The notes under the pieces: generated by a model | Told to the model about the DNA's origin: nothing | Databases searched by the model: none | The model's input: only the letters and a program-made list of their open reading frames with translations | NCBI GenBank assembly: GCA_943736015.1 | Contig: OX031061.1 | Coordinates: forward strand, 61,138,192 to 61,202,191 | Direction: 5' to 3' | Length of the DNA stretch: 64,000 nt | Origin: Tridacna crocea | Taxonomy: Eukaryota; Mollusca; Bivalvia; Cardiida; Cardiidae | Part shown: piece after piece, positions 27,601 to 34,339 of the stretch | How the letters are laid out: each line of letters starts with the position of its first letter | How positions within the stretch are numbered: the first letter of the stretch is position 1 | Translations under genes and position numbers: made by a program

Positions 27601-30600
27601 GACATTTATTTCGTAAAGGGTTAAAGGAAGTCTGATGAATGAATTGTTTTGCCTGTTTCCTCCTGATAACGTTTGTCATAAGATGCGGTGCATTACTCTT
27701 CAATTGAATACATATTTAACGCTTTACCAAACAATCCCGAGTTTTAACGTGGCTGAGGAAGAAAGCTTCTGAAAACATATTAGGAAAAGGAGATAATGCT
27801 GGTAACCAACATTTTCTCCTTTTCCCACCAAGTTTTTTTTTTTTTAAACTTTTACACACAAATCGGGTTAATGCCATCACTTGACTTGAGGCTTGTTTAC
27901 TAACTCCTTTGGAAATCCTTCCAATTTGGATTGATCTGAAGTTCTGTTGTGTGGTATAAAGAGTTAACTTTTTACTGACAACAAAATTTTCGACTTGTTC
28001 ATACTATAATAAGTCGAAGACAATATTAGAAATGTGACTCAAAACTGAAATTTGTATTGGACAGGGTGGAAAATTTAGCCTTTTAGAAAAGCCCTTTAGT
28101 CTTTACCACGCAACCAATGAATCTGGAAAAGAAGCCTTCTTAAAACATGAAGGGAAAACGAGAAAAAACTGGTTACCAACATTTTTTTCTGTCTGTTAAC
28201 TCATTACCACACAATCCCTACTTTTGAGGCCCCTGAGAAAGAAGTCTTGTGAAAACACTGGGGGAAAAGGAGAGCCAGCATTTTCTCACAGTGTTTTCTA
28301 CCCTTCCCAGAACAAATTTCAATTTTTTAGTAACCTTTATTTTGTGATCTGCAAATGCTTTCAATTTGAAAAAGTCTAAAATTTTGTCATGTGGTAAAGA
28401 GTTTATGCTTTCCATCCTCTCAATCACAAGCTCTGTCTTTTAACCCTTTACCAAACAATTCAAACACTTAACAACCTTAACGAAAAGATCTTCTGAAAAC
28501 ATTGTAGGAAAAGGAGAAAATGCTGGTAACCAGCATTTTCTCCTGTTTCCACGCTGTTTTCTACCCCTCCATAAACAAATTTCAATTTTGAAGTCACATA
28601 TATTTTGTCATCTGCAAATGCTTTCAAGTTGGACAATTGTAAAACTTTGTTGTTTGGTAAAGGCTTAAGCCACAATGAATTTGTGGTCTTCAAAATGCCT
28701 CAGAAACTGAACAAATGAAACGTTTCATTGTGTGGTTAACTCATTACCAAACAACAAATTTATAGTTTACTTTAAACATATTTATTTTACATCCATTGAG
28801 AAACAAGTTCTTACAACTTATACTAATCTCTCTCGATTCTGCTTCCTGGAAAATACACCAGTACTCACGCCAAATGTGTGGCCCAATGAAAAATCCCAAA
28901 GTTGACACCCGCTCCCAGGTATCAAACTCGGGACCTTTATAGACTAGTCCAAATAAAAAGCATTTGCAGACGACAAAAAAAAATGTGACTGACAATTTGA
29001 AATTTGTTTTGTGAAGGGTAGGAAACATTGTGGGAAAAGGAGAAAATGCTGGTTACCAGCATTTTCTCCTTTTCCCACAATATTTTCAAAAGACTTCTTT
29101 CCCAGGGATGTTAAAAGTCGGGATTGTGTGGTAAAGAGTAGAGAATGTTCTTGACCTAATCTCCACAATTTACTAACTTAGAAAGTAATGCAACTTCTCA
29201 TTAGGTAAACCAATAATTTTCTTGTAACTGTAATTGTAGATATATATATGAGAATCACTGATTAGAGACATTTTACATACAGAAATATTTGCAAATTCAA
29301 GACATATGCTATCTGTTAGAATTGCGTGGTAAAATAAGCAAACAGAAATGTTTGCGAAAAGTTAGAAATTAATGAAATCACAAAAATTTCCAGGCCAGTG
29401 TTCTCACTAGGATTTTGAAAGTTGGATCCCAGGAATCCAACTCTGACAAAAATTGGATTCCAGACTGAAAAGTTGGATTCCAGCTTGACAAAGTTAGATT
29501 CCCATAGTAGGATAAATTTTCATACGCGGGAAATAAACATTTAAAAACTGTTAATTTAGATTTCTATATCATGAAGACATTACATGTATATATTGGCGCA
29601 ATGGATTACAGAACTTTAACCCTTTACCACACAATAGAATTTCAGACCTATTCAAACTGAAAGCATTTACAGATGATAATTTCATAGTGGCTCAAATGAT
29701 GCAGTTATTTTTTGATAGGGTAGATAATGTTGTGGAAAAAGGAGAAAATGCTGGTTACCAGCATTTTCTCCTTTTCCCACAACATTTTTCTAAAGGCTTC
29801 TTCCTCTGGGTCGTTAAAAGTCGTCATTGTGTGGTAAAGGGTTAAGAACTTTTCACTATCTCTTTATCTTTTATCTAGACTATCAAGATAATTCAACAGA
29901 ATATAGGCCTACATGTTCTAAATACAGTTGTATTCACACTAATAATGGCACCAGTTCTGGACCCATTTTCTTAAACATTTGTAAAACCAATTTTTATTTC
30001 ATATCAATTTGCAATCAGAATTTATTAGAATTATTTGTTGGTATGGACTATGATGTTAATCATTTTGCATTGTGTTAGTCTGATCATTAGGCTGATCTGG
30101 ATTTTTTCTTTTAATCCCCATATATTTCTCTTTTTTTTAATGGTCTGTTTTGTCCGTGTTTTTTCTTACATGAGGTCTCGTGTGTAATTAACACTTGTTA
30201 CGCCAATCTAAAGTCTGTAAAATGATGTAGGCCTACACAATAATTTGCTCGAGTCGGAAAACTGATTTCAGATTATCTAATAGTAAAAAAAAAAGAAAGA
30301 GATTTGACTTTCGAGCCATGTTGTTTGGCAATTAAAAAATTGACCAATAAAAAAAGTTCGGAAAGTTGAATAGTCACGGACTCATTTATTTTTATTGCAA
30401 CCTCGCGATTCTATCACGAGATGATCAATACCCTCATTTCAATCAACTATATTGACCAATTATCAGCATAAAGTTGTCTGCAATCTGTTGATTGATACAT
30501 AATTTGCAGATTTCAAACAACATTAGGGGGATATGGGTAATAGCTATTTGTTATCAATTGTGTAACGGGTACTGAGCAAGTGATAAGGAATGACGCATTT

Positions 30601-31004
30601 CGATTGGTCGTTAGTTTCCCTGGTAGCCACGCCTATGTCTTCGACTACCCTACTTTAAAGATTACCTAAACAAGTGAGAATTTTCCGCCTCGCTAAACAT
30701 CTTGTAAACTATCAAATGATAAACTAATCAAGCCCGACATCGTAAATTACAAGTTAAATATGATCCCCGATTAAGCTGAGCAGCTGGTTTTGGACGCGTG
30801 TCCTAAAAAAACTTGTCGTCCGGTGGAATCCTTTGTTAGGATTTTTTGTCATCTGCGGGGAAAAGCTGTCGTCTCAGACGACAGTATTGGTGTTTCCAAG
30901 AACTCTGCAGGCTTCCAAAATTTCCATCTAAACAGTAAGTACTTACGAATTGTAAGATAGCTATCTTCTCCAACCTCGACAGAAGAATCCTCCAGGTCAG
31001 CCAT
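6423..31004 (-). CDS. GABPA: GABPA, GA-binding protein alpha chain (ETS transcription factor), 11 coding exons
   Basis: Encodes the DNA-binding subunit of the nuclear factor GABP/NRF-2, which pairs with GABP-beta and activates mitochondrial and housekeeping genes. Exons in order: 31004-30947, 24085-23943, 22908-22832, 22090-21919, 20504-20420, 19753-19685, 18679-18545, 17479-17267, 16245-16189, 8201-7978, 6614-6423. All have GT/AG ends and reading phases match at every junction, giving about 474 aa (human 454). Exons 4-6 hold the N-terminal OST domain (about residues 115-190, [15 protein letters not shown]). Exon 8 holds the Pointed domain (247-317, [20 protein letters not shown]). Exons 10-11 hold the ETS domain (337-430: [44 protein letters not shown]), including the two arginines that read GGA. 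An in-frame ATG at 24083 in exon 2 is an alternative start. Introns are packed with MITEs. It is divergent from ATP5PF. An optional extra exon at 15110-15178 is listed separately. Confidence 0.95.
6668..7056. mobile_element. Palindromic MITE family C with an inserted element
   Basis: Begins AGAGCTCTCT and ends CGGAGCTCTG; the interior inverted repeat is TATGTTGTGGG / CCCACAACATA. Another element (about 6831-7014, ending in a GCGGGGGTAT stem) splits its right part. Confidence 0.75.
6831..7014. repeat. Short repeat inserted in MITE C
   Basis: Begins 'agagctgtcactgaatgtga', carries 'taatacccccacc' and ends 'ttttgcgggggtatgatgat'. The flanks match an uninterrupted family C copy. Confidence 0.55.
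7345..7445. repeat. Old fragment of palindromic family H
   Basis: Contains 'caggtcagcctgggtc' and 'gcattaagccccattttcac', as at 52345-52492. Confidence 0.6.
7619..7943. mobile_element. Composite of two MITE A copies beside the ETS exon
   Basis: Two hairpins (7737-7785 and 7797-7843) between two outer arms of the same type, an inverted dimer. It ends 35 bases from the donor of GABPA exon 10. Confidence 0.8.
7978..8201 (-). CDS. GABPA: GABPA coding exon 10 (ETS domain, first part)
   Basis: Encodes [20 protein letters not shown] through [10 protein letters not shown]. Donor GTAATT; acceptor tatggcag. MITE copies lie about 35 bases downstream and 25 bases upstream of this exon. Confidence 0.96.
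8227..8680 (-). mobile_element. MITE family A copy split by repeat E
   Basis: The left end (TTAACCTCTTACCA) starts 25 bases upstream of the ETS exon. The hairpin resumes at about 8580 after a family E insertion. Confidence 0.78.
8311..8579 (+). repeat. Interspersed repeat family E inside a MITE
   Basis: 'ggggcttgtcagtgaaatgg' start, (GACA)n stretch at 8509-8525, 'gcatataaaaag' end. Confidence 0.7.
8797..8938 (-). mobile_element. Degraded MITE family A copy
   Basis: Core GCTGGTCACCAG with many mismatches; ends 'atttggtaatgtg'. Confidence 0.6.
9026..9250 (+). mobile_element. MITE family A copy
   Basis: Perfect core GCTGGTAACCAGC; the TTAA is intact at the right end, the left TIR is decayed. 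Confidence 0.8.
9341..9533. mobile_element. Palindromic MITE family G
   Basis: TIR-like ends 'attcttcaaccatgc' and 'gggaatagttggtgaata'; inner arms CCGATTGGCTAAA / TTTAGCCAATCAG. Confidence 0.7.
9540..9963. other. No feature seen
   Basis: Intronic AT-rich sequence of GABPA. Confidence 0.4.
9964..10192 (+). mobile_element. MITE family A copy
   Basis: TTAA at 9964-9967 and 10189-10192; fully paired arms CATTGTGGGAAAAGG / CCTTTTCCCACAATG. Confidence 0.92.
10189..10275 (+). mobile_element. MITE family B core fragment
   Basis: Only the hairpin remains; arms GTGAGAAA / TTTCTCAC are both changed from the B type GTGGCAAAA. Confidence 0.65.
10577..12117. mobile_element. hAT-like DNA element, 1.54 kb
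   Basis: Terminal inverted repeats TAGTGTTTATTCTAGA and TCTAGAATAATCACTA, flanked by CTATAGC at 10570-10576 and 12118-12124. Subterminal 'ccctgcccctttttc' motifs occur near both ends. No transposase recognised, so non-autonomous. Confidence 0.82.
11455..11830 (+). repeat. Repeat shared with 63384-63718
   Basis: About 350 bases similar to the later copy ('aatagaaaacagctattt', 'aattacctcccttttctg', 'gacatcaaaggcatttct'). Here it lies inside the hAT-like element. Confidence 0.75.
12209..12435 (-). mobile_element. MITE family A copy
   Basis: Inserted next to the previous MITE; TTAA at 12209-12212 and 12432-12435; one arm has lost CAC. Confidence 0.9.
12493..12716 (-). mobile_element. MITE family A copy
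   Basis: Ends decayed (ACCTTTACCACAC, TTGTAAAAGGTT); core GCTGGTTACCAGC. Confidence 0.78.
13330..14757 (+). repeat. Tandem-unit element F3
   Basis: Begins near 'aggactatgatggtcctata' and ends at the hairpin GAGCACTTTGTGCTC plus 'aggtgagctaaaa'. Two clear units 167 bases apart ('atcaaagctcta' at 14312 and 14479). Confidence 0.75.
13450..13537 (-). mobile_element. MITE family A half copy
   Basis: Right arm and 3' end only ('gcattttcttcttttccc' to 'ttgtaagggactga'). Confidence 0.55.
15110..15178 (-). other. Exon-like 69-base segment in GABPA intron 9
   Basis: Acceptor ttaacag, an open frame reading [20 protein letters not shown] then ETE, and donor GTAAGC. It is phase 1 at both ends, so it could be spliced between GABPA exons 9 and 10 without a frameshift. 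It also has its own ATG at 15167 and sits inside a hAT-like element, so it may instead be the first coding exon of that element. Skipping it gives the vertebrate-like G-NNGQ junction, so it was left out of the gene model. Confidence 0.4.
15746..15968 (+). mobile_element. MITE family B copy
   Basis: TTAA at both ends; 'catttctatagtatctctaa' left arm; core GCTCGTGATGAGC. Confidence 0.88.
16189..16245 (-). CDS. GABPA: GABPA coding exon 9
   Basis: Short linker exon ([18 protein letters not shown]), rich in Thr/Pro like the human linker; acceptor tatttcag, donor GTAAAT. Joining it to the ETS exon makes [12 protein letters not shown], which keeps the Gly before NNGQ seen in vertebrates. Confidence 0.78.
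16311..16545 (+). mobile_element. MITE family A copy
   Basis: Core GCTGATAACCAGC (one mismatch); ends GGTAAAGAGTTAA. Has a 10-base duplication 'aatgctttca'. Confidence 0.85.
16799..17022 (+). mobile_element. Degraded MITE family A copy
   Basis: Core GCTGGTACCCAGT; T-rich expansion in the right arm. Confidence 0.65.
17057..17260 (+). repeat. Interspersed repeat family E next to the PNT exon
   Basis: 'ggcctacagatatccaaatt' and 'ggcgtataaaaag'; its end is only about 7 bases from the exon 8 splice donor. Confidence 0.7.
17267..17479 (-). CDS. GABPA: GABPA coding exon 8 (Pointed/SAM domain)
   Basis: Whole PNT domain in one exon, ending [11 protein letters not shown]. Of several GTAG donors, the one giving phase 1 fits the next exon. 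An interspersed repeat (family E) ends about 7 bases into the intron. Confidence 0.93.
17629..17834. repeat. Long inverted repeat
   Basis: Arms of about 40 bases: AGCTCACCCTTCAAATGAAA at 17629 and its near-complement ending at 17834, both carrying 'ctagtgggaac'; loop about 110 bases. Confidence 0.8.
18256..18479 (-). mobile_element. MITE family A copy
   Basis: Core GCTGGTTACCAGC; one arm has GGGG where the other has CTCC. Ends are TTAA and GGTTC. Confidence 0.85.
18545..18679 (-). CDS. GABPA: GABPA coding exon 7
   Basis: Linker and start of the PNT region: [20 protein letters not shown] then IPY, matching the human VTRWAAALEGYRKEQERLGIPY segment; acceptor atttcag, donor GTAAGG. Confidence 0.92.
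18737..18962 (-). mobile_element. MITE family A copy
   Basis: Fully paired CATTGTGGGAAAAGG arms; right end GGTAATGGGTTTA. Confidence 0.88.
18980..19090. mobile_element. Half copy of MITE C joined to a family E end
   Basis: 'aactccagataagagggagt' through 'tatgttgtaggcactcatt', then 'ggcgtataaaaa'. Confidence 0.6.
19416..19666. repeat. Palindromic family H copy, old
   Basis: Ends 'taacccatcatgcagaaagg' and 'ccctttttgtgtgatgggtc'; inner 'ggtcagcctgcacaat'. Confidence 0.7.
19685..19753 (-). CDS. GABPA: GABPA coding exon 6
   Basis: Encodes [20 protein letters not shown], matching KLNILEIVKPADTVEVV of human GABPA; acceptor attttcag, donor GTAAGA. Confidence 0.92.
19874..20035 (-). mobile_element. 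MITE family A copy, 5' truncated
   Basis: Lacks the left TIR; right end GGTAATGGGTTAA; core intact. Confidence 0.83.
20095..20290 (-). mobile_element. tRNA-derived SINE (family S-b)
   Basis: Minus strand has A-box-like TAGCTATGTGGTAGAGTG and B-box GGTTCAAACCC. A related copy is at 60180-60415. Confidence 0.75.
20420..20504 (-). CDS. GABPA: GABPA coding exon 5 (OST domain)
   Basis: Encodes [20 protein letters not shown], aligning with LDPERSLFDQGVKTDGTVQL of human GABPA; acceptor ttttacag, donor GTGAAT. Confidence 0.92.
20557..20818. repeat. Palindromic family H copy
   Basis: Starts TGACCCATCACACATAAAAG and ends CTTTTTGCGTGATGGGTTAC; two inner arms carry 'gtgtcaacc' / 'gttgacac'. Confidence 0.75.
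20895..21122 (-). mobile_element. MITE family A copy
   Basis: TTAA at both ends; core GCTGGTAACCAGC; one arm has GGAAAAAATG. Confidence 0.9.
21123..21609. other. No feature seen
   Basis: GABPA intron 4; no repeat family or coding match recognised. Confidence 0.4.
21610..21836 (-). mobile_element. MITE family A copy
   Basis: Subtype with 'aattcaactcttgctgaaaa' arm, shared with 44468-44696; ends TTTGGGAAAGAGTTAA. Confidence 0.9.
21919..22090 (-). CDS. GABPA: GABPA coding exon 4 (start of OST domain)
   Basis: Encodes the conserved stretch [20 protein letters not shown], close to the human protein at the same place. Acceptor cttcacag, donor GTAAGT. A MITE end lies only 12 bases upstream of the exon. 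Confidence 0.93.
22103..22427 (+). mobile_element. Composite MITE family A copy
   Basis: Two left hairpin arms (22157 and 22283) separated by filler, one right end. It starts 12 bases upstream of GABPA exon 4. Confidence 0.8.
22424..22500 (+). mobile_element. MITE family A 5' fragment
   Basis: TTAAATCTTTACCACACA through 'gagaaagaagcctat', then stops. Confidence 0.65.
22544..22788. mobile_element. MITE family A symmetric copy
   Basis: Both outer arms are of the 'gaccctgagaaagaagcc' type, so this copy is an inverted dimer; TTAA at 22544 and 22785. Confidence 0.8.
22832..22908 (-). CDS. GABPA: GABPA coding exon 3
   Basis: Encodes [20 protein letters not shown], an acidic linker; acceptor ttaacag, donor GTACGT, phase 2 out. 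Confidence 0.82.
23087..23314 (+). mobile_element. MITE family A copy
   Basis: TTAACTCTTTACCAAACAA left TIR and TTTGGTAAAAAGTTAA right TIR; perfect core. Confidence 0.92.
23588..23840 (+). mobile_element. MITE family B copy
   Basis: Hairpin core GCTCGTCACGAGC with fully paired GCAAAAGGTG arms; carries a short internal duplication of 'acgtgtatataac'. Confidence 0.9.
23943..24085 (-). CDS. GABPA: GABPA coding exon 2
   Basis: Acceptor ttgacag, donor GTATAA; phase 1 in, 0 out. Contains [15 protein letters not shown] and a basic QKRLRLE patch. Its ATG could be the start if exon 1 is untranslated. Confidence 0.85.
24150..24415. mobile_element. Two degraded MITE family A remnants
   Basis: A 3' end at 24150-24205 ('gtttgataaagag') followed by a decayed copy with 'acaaaacattgtcgg'. 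Confidence 0.5.
24416..25027. other. No feature seen (GABPA intron 1)
   Basis: AT-rich; no recognised coding or repeat. Confidence 0.4.
25028..26762. repeat. Fold-back arms around element F4
   Basis: Arms of about 43 bases at 25028-25071 and 26721-26762 ('ggaatgaagagaattttatt' and complement) flank F4. A second hairpin (26651-26713, AACCCTAATCACACTT / AAGTGTGATTAGGGTT with short loop mismatches) sits beside the right arm. Confidence 0.75.
25072..26641 (+). repeat. Tandem-unit element F4 (about 166-bp units)
   Basis: Starts at hairpin GGGCCAAGATGGCCC and ends at GAGCACGTTGTGCTC plus 'aggtgagctaaaa'. 'gcaagtagccccca'-type landmarks lie at 25277, 25441, 25607, 25773, 25939, 26105 and 26251: spacings 164, 166, 166, 166, 166, 146. 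Confidence 0.85.
26775..27119. repeat. Local direct repeats
   Basis: Three loose repeats of 'gaaaactgcttgttccagac' and 'atcattttcatgca' about 115 bases apart. Confidence 0.5.
27120..27348 (+). mobile_element. MITE family A copy, near consensus
   Basis: TTAA 27120-27123 and 27345-27348; all hairpin positions paired; one of the youngest-looking copies. Confidence 0.93.
27495..27624 (-). mobile_element. MITE family A copy, 5' truncated at poly-A
   Basis: Starts after an A15 run; core perfect; ends AAAGGGTTAA. Confidence 0.78.
27716..27967 (+). mobile_element. MITE family A copy
   Basis: T13 expansion in the right arm; core GCTGGTAACCAAC. Confidence 0.8.
27964..28199. mobile_element. Degraded MITE family A pair
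   Basis: Shares TTAA with both neighbours; 'actggttaccaac' core remnant. Confidence 0.6.
28196..28404 (+). mobile_element. MITE family A copy with deleted hairpin tip
   Basis: Left arm shortened to GGAGAG before CCAGCATTTTCTC; ends GTAAAGAGTTTA. Confidence 0.82.
28440..28669 (+). mobile_element. MITE family A copy
   Basis: TTAACCCTTTACCAAACAA left TIR, TTTGGTAAAGGCTTAA right end. Confidence 0.88.
28736..29140 (-). mobile_element. MITE family A copy split by a SINE
   Basis: SINE at 28766-28935 with TTTATAG duplicated at 28759-28765 and 28936-28942. Confidence 0.88.
28766..28935 (-). mobile_element. tRNA-derived SINE (family S-c)
   Basis: Carries GGTCCCGAGTTTGATACC on the minus strand (B-box-like) and 'gggatttttcattgggccac'. 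A 7-base target duplication in the host MITE. Related copy at 52500-52680. Confidence 0.82.
29396..29520 (+). repeat. Local repeat of 'gttggattcc'
   Basis: Four near copies of TTGGATTCCA within 90 bases; origin not recognised. Confidence 0.5.
29617..29844 (-). mobile_element. MITE family A copy
   Basis: TTAA at both ends; left stem 'gtggaaaaagg' mismatches CCCAC on the right. Confidence 0.88.
29850..30900. other. No feature seen (GABPA intron 1)
   Basis: Unusually free of recognised repeats; a GTCGTCTCAGACGACAG palindrome lies at 30868-30884. No convincing exon found. Confidence 0.4.
30947..31004 (-). CDS. GABPA: GABPA coding exon 1
   Basis: ATG at 31004; encodes [19 protein letters not shown] plus one base, then donor GTAAGT. 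An acceptor-like tttcag ends at 31020, so the 5' UTR is probably split and the first non-coding exon lies further upstream. Confidence 0.75.
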
Positions 31005-31058
31005 TCTGCATTAGCAGACCTGAAACTGTGTAAAAACCCTTATAGCACTATGCACTCT

Positions 31059-31276
31059 TTAACCTTTCACCACAAACTTCTGAGTTTTAACCATGAGGAA
31101 GAAGGCTTTTGAGAACATTGTGGGAAAAGTAGAAAATGCCGGTGACCAGTATTTTCTCCTTTTCCTACAATGTTTTCTACCCTCCTGGGATAAATGTCAT
31201 GATTTGAAATGTATTTTGTACAATCCTGATGATTTGGACAATTCCAAAAAATTTTCATTGCATGATAGAGTTATTA
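31059..31276 (+). mobile_element. MITE family A copy at the 5' end of GABPA
   Basis: 40 bases upstream of the first coding exon's acceptor; core GCCGGTGACCAGT with mismatches. Confidence 0.78.
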
Positions 31277-31285
31277 AATAATAGT

Positions 31286-31489
31286 TCACCCTTATCCTGC
31301 TAAATAACTAAAATGAATTTTTTAGTTTGAGAGTAAAAATGCATTTATTGCTATTTCAGTGATTTAGGAAATAATATTTTCTTACTGGATAATGTAGATC
31401 CAAGATCAGATGGCACATTCTGTGCAGTCTGATCTTACCTACACTATCCGCAAAAGGTCAGTGAATTGCTCCTAGTGGCCTAAGGGTTA
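31286..31489 (-). mobile_element. MITE family D copy
   Basis: 'cacccttatcctgct' left end and 'cctaagggttaa' right end; inner arms 'gatccaagatcagatgg' and 'gtgcagtctgatctt'. Same end type as families A and B. Confidence 0.7.
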
Positions 31490-31964
31490 ATAAATTCTTT
31501 CGGTGCAGAATGCAGATCAATCTGTATTTTGAAGACTGAAAATTATTAAAACATAGTAAGAAACGGATGAAATTCAGATACCACAATTTATTTTTTATTT
31601 CTAAATATGTTTTAGTGCGTGTGTTATTTTTAGAGCCATACCACATTTCCTAAAGCCAATTTATTTGCCCTCTGCAAATTATTTATTATGGATGACTTTA
31701 AAGTTAAGCAGACATGTATAGTCAATTACTCAATATGAAAAGGAATCTCATTAAAATGAAAAAAAAAAAATTGTTGGAGCACAAAATAGACATATTTCAA
31801 TAAATTTTAACTCAAAATAAAGTATAACAATTGTAAAACAATGATAACCTCATTGTTAAGACGGACGTAAAATGTACACCTATCAACATTGACGACTTGT
31901 GAAGTTCGGTGAAGTTGTGTATCTCAACAGGTAGTTTGACCTACTTTTCGGGCGTGTCAACTCG

Positions 31965-32410
31965 AAATTTCAGTCAAACATGGCGGACAAATACGTTCGA
32001 AACAAAATGACTGATCGAAAACGAAAGTTTTAAAATTCTTATCTGTCAAAAGTACAGTTTTAAAACTTTCAAAGTGTTCCATAACCAAAGAGGAAATTGA
32101 TGTCTGCTTCAGCGCAAGTTTGAAATGAAAACTTCCGGCTATCGTTCATGTTTCACATCCTGTTTTCCTAAAACACGCGCACAGTCACAAAGATTTGAAT
32201 GGGAAAAAACATGAAAAAAGCTGTCGCATTACCTTTAGATTACTGCAAATGTAACGTTCTGTTGTTTCTTCGGAATATGACACCCTTTACAATTGTAGAA
32301 ATTTTGTATTTATTTCTCAAATTTGACCGGAAACCTATTTTAACGGAAACGGCAGACAAAGCAGGCTTCCGCTTGGAACTGTCAGTGGTCACGTGATTTC
32401 ACGGGAAACG
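31965..32410. promoter_or_regulatory. Candidate bidirectional GABPA/ATP5PF promoter
   Basis: Repeat-free stretch between the two divergent start codons. It carries AACATGGCGG (31977-31986, YY1-like), ACTTCCGG (32131-32138, a GABP/ETS consensus), ACCGGAAA (32326-32333), GCTTCCGC (32365-32372) and GGTCACGTGA (32387-32396, E-box). Motifs are read from sequence; use as a promoter is inferred from position and from the mammalian arrangement. Confidence 0.6.
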
Positions 32411-33394
32411 ATTAGATTTGAATGGTATCCAGATTAGAACTCAACCGGCTGATAAATTGCTGTTCAGTCATCGAGTACCAGTCAATGAAGGTTATGCTTC
32501 GAAATTCCTACAAGATTTTGCCAAACGAAATAATTATTATCGTATTATGAAATTTCGGCACAAAAATTTCATTTCTAAATAAAACTATCTGAATCAAAAT
32601 TATGTGTTTTTTTTTGTATAATTTAACTTACATCTTTATGCATGAAGATAATTTCTAAGTTTTAAAAAGGCTCCTCTATTTTTCGTTAAAAACTGTATTG
32701 AAAATTTGATCATCAACCCATCTCGGTCGAACGAAAGTCAATTGAAAGGTGCTAGTTTTACCTCAAAAAGCGAGATTACTTTATACTATTTGACGCCTGT
32801 TGTATTTCCTTTACATTTAATTTGATTATTAGTAAAGTACAAGACAATTTAAAAGAGGGTCACTACCTCATTGTTGTCATTAAGATTTGTGAAGACCCGA
32901 CGTCCCAAGACAAGTTCGAATTTTGTTAACAAATATTTTAACCCGTCATGATTTATCCTGTATGTGGTTGTTATCTACTTTTCATTGATTAATATTTACA
33001 AATTCTGCATATCTACAGATGTAGATATGCTTTTATGTATACATTTTCACACGGTGATTATTCACAAATACGAAAAATGTATTGTATTGCACCGCCGTCT
33101 GTAGTCCCTATATTCCCAACTTGACCCAAGGTTGGGTGGTCAGTACCAGCGGCACTTTTTACAGTCGGTTTTGGCTAGCTAAAACCACAGCGGTTAACAC
33201 TCTGGAATTGGTTGTTACCGATTGATTCAATATTTGTATAAGTCATTTTAATGGTCATGTCAGTGTTATGAATGACAGACAACTCACCCGAAAGACAATA
33301 CCCCAAGACAACTTGCCTCGTGAAGAACTTGCCGCGAGAAAATTTGCCCAGTAGAGACATTAAGCCAAAGTCCTGTGTGATTTAATTCAGAAAT
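32411..33394. other. Spacer between promoter region and ATP5PF; mostly nothing recognised
   Basis: AT-rich. A palindrome 'atatctacagatgtagatat' lies near 33008. 33283-33352 has 'acttgcctcgtgaagaactt' repeats, a likely old MITE fragment. A non-coding ATP5PF exon may lie here. Confidence 0.35.
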
Positions 33395-33480
33395 AATCAT
33401 ATTATCAAGGTTTAATTTGTTGTCTGCAGATGCTCTGAATTTGGTCCAGTCCAAAAAACTGTGGTTTGGTAAAGAGTTAA
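33395..33480 (+). mobile_element. MITE family A 3' remnant (empty-site paralogue)
   Basis: 'tatcaaggtttaatttgttg' through GGTAAAGAGTTAA. The uninterrupted relative of 61668-61961, with one TTAA where that copy holds a family B insertion. Confidence 0.75.
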
Positions 33481-33693
33481 ATGTCTCCTCCTTACAGTAA
33501 CATTGGTGCATGCGAAATGTAACTGAAGGGGATAACAGCATCCTACAAATATAATCTAATGTGGGCATCCTGGGTATGAAACTGGAGTACTTTTCTACGC
33601 AATAACTATTGCTTTGAATTTCAGATTTAAATAAATGTTTCCTCATTAAACTCTACATGCACCTGGTACGATTCATTCAGCTATGATCAGCAG

Positions 33694-33918
33694 TTAACCC
33701 TTTACCCCATAAGGCATTTCTATAGTATCTCTAATTGACCCTAAATAACAGCAAGGATGAAGCTGTTATGTGTATATGACACCTTTTGATAGCAAAGAAA
33801 ACATTGTGGCAAAAGGTGAAATTGCTTGTGACGAGCAATTTCACCTTTTGCCACAATGTTTTCCAAAGACTCCTACAAGCAATGCGTAGAAATGAGTATC
33901 TATGGCGTAAAGGGTTAA
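33694..33918 (+). mobile_element. MITE family B copy
   Basis: TTAACCCTTTACCCCATAAG left, GGCGTAAAGGGTTAA right; core GCTTGTGACGAGC. Confidence 0.92.
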
Positions 33919-34178
33919 GAGAAGTCTGGAGTTAAAATAGGCCTGATTTCTCCTCAAACATATTGATAAAAGCCATTTTTCTCCATCTGCTTTATAGTGT
34001 GTATTACTATGATTCCCCCAATATTGGGGTGAGTGATACACCATTGCAGACAGCTCAAATCTTTGAAGACTTTGACATGGGCGGACAACGTGGATTACAG
34101 GAAAAGATAGGGCTAAACACTCATCAACAAAATTGTCAACAAAATTGTTAAATTTTCATTTGTATTTGCAGTTCAGAC

Positions 34179-34339
34179 ATGTTGACCAATGTATGTAGCA
34201 GCCAGCTTCGAATGCTTGGCCAATGTTTGAGGGTTCAGGCTAGAAGGAACATTGGAAGCACAGCTGTAGTTTACCAAACCACAGATCCTATTCAACAGTT
34301 GTTTGTACAGAAACTGAGAGAATACAATGAAAAGAGCAA
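34179..34339 (+). CDS. ATP5PF: ATP5PF coding exon 1
   Basis: Presequence and start of the mature protein; donor GTATGT after two bases of a Lys codon. Confidence 0.94.

Noticed and set aside
29827-30078. 83-codon frame
   Set aside because: Begins in a MITE end and shows no recognisable domain.
34026-34151. Extra coding sequence before the ATP5PF start
   Set aside because: The frame does not continue into the ATP5PF start exon, and the acceptor at 34171 explains the exon border.
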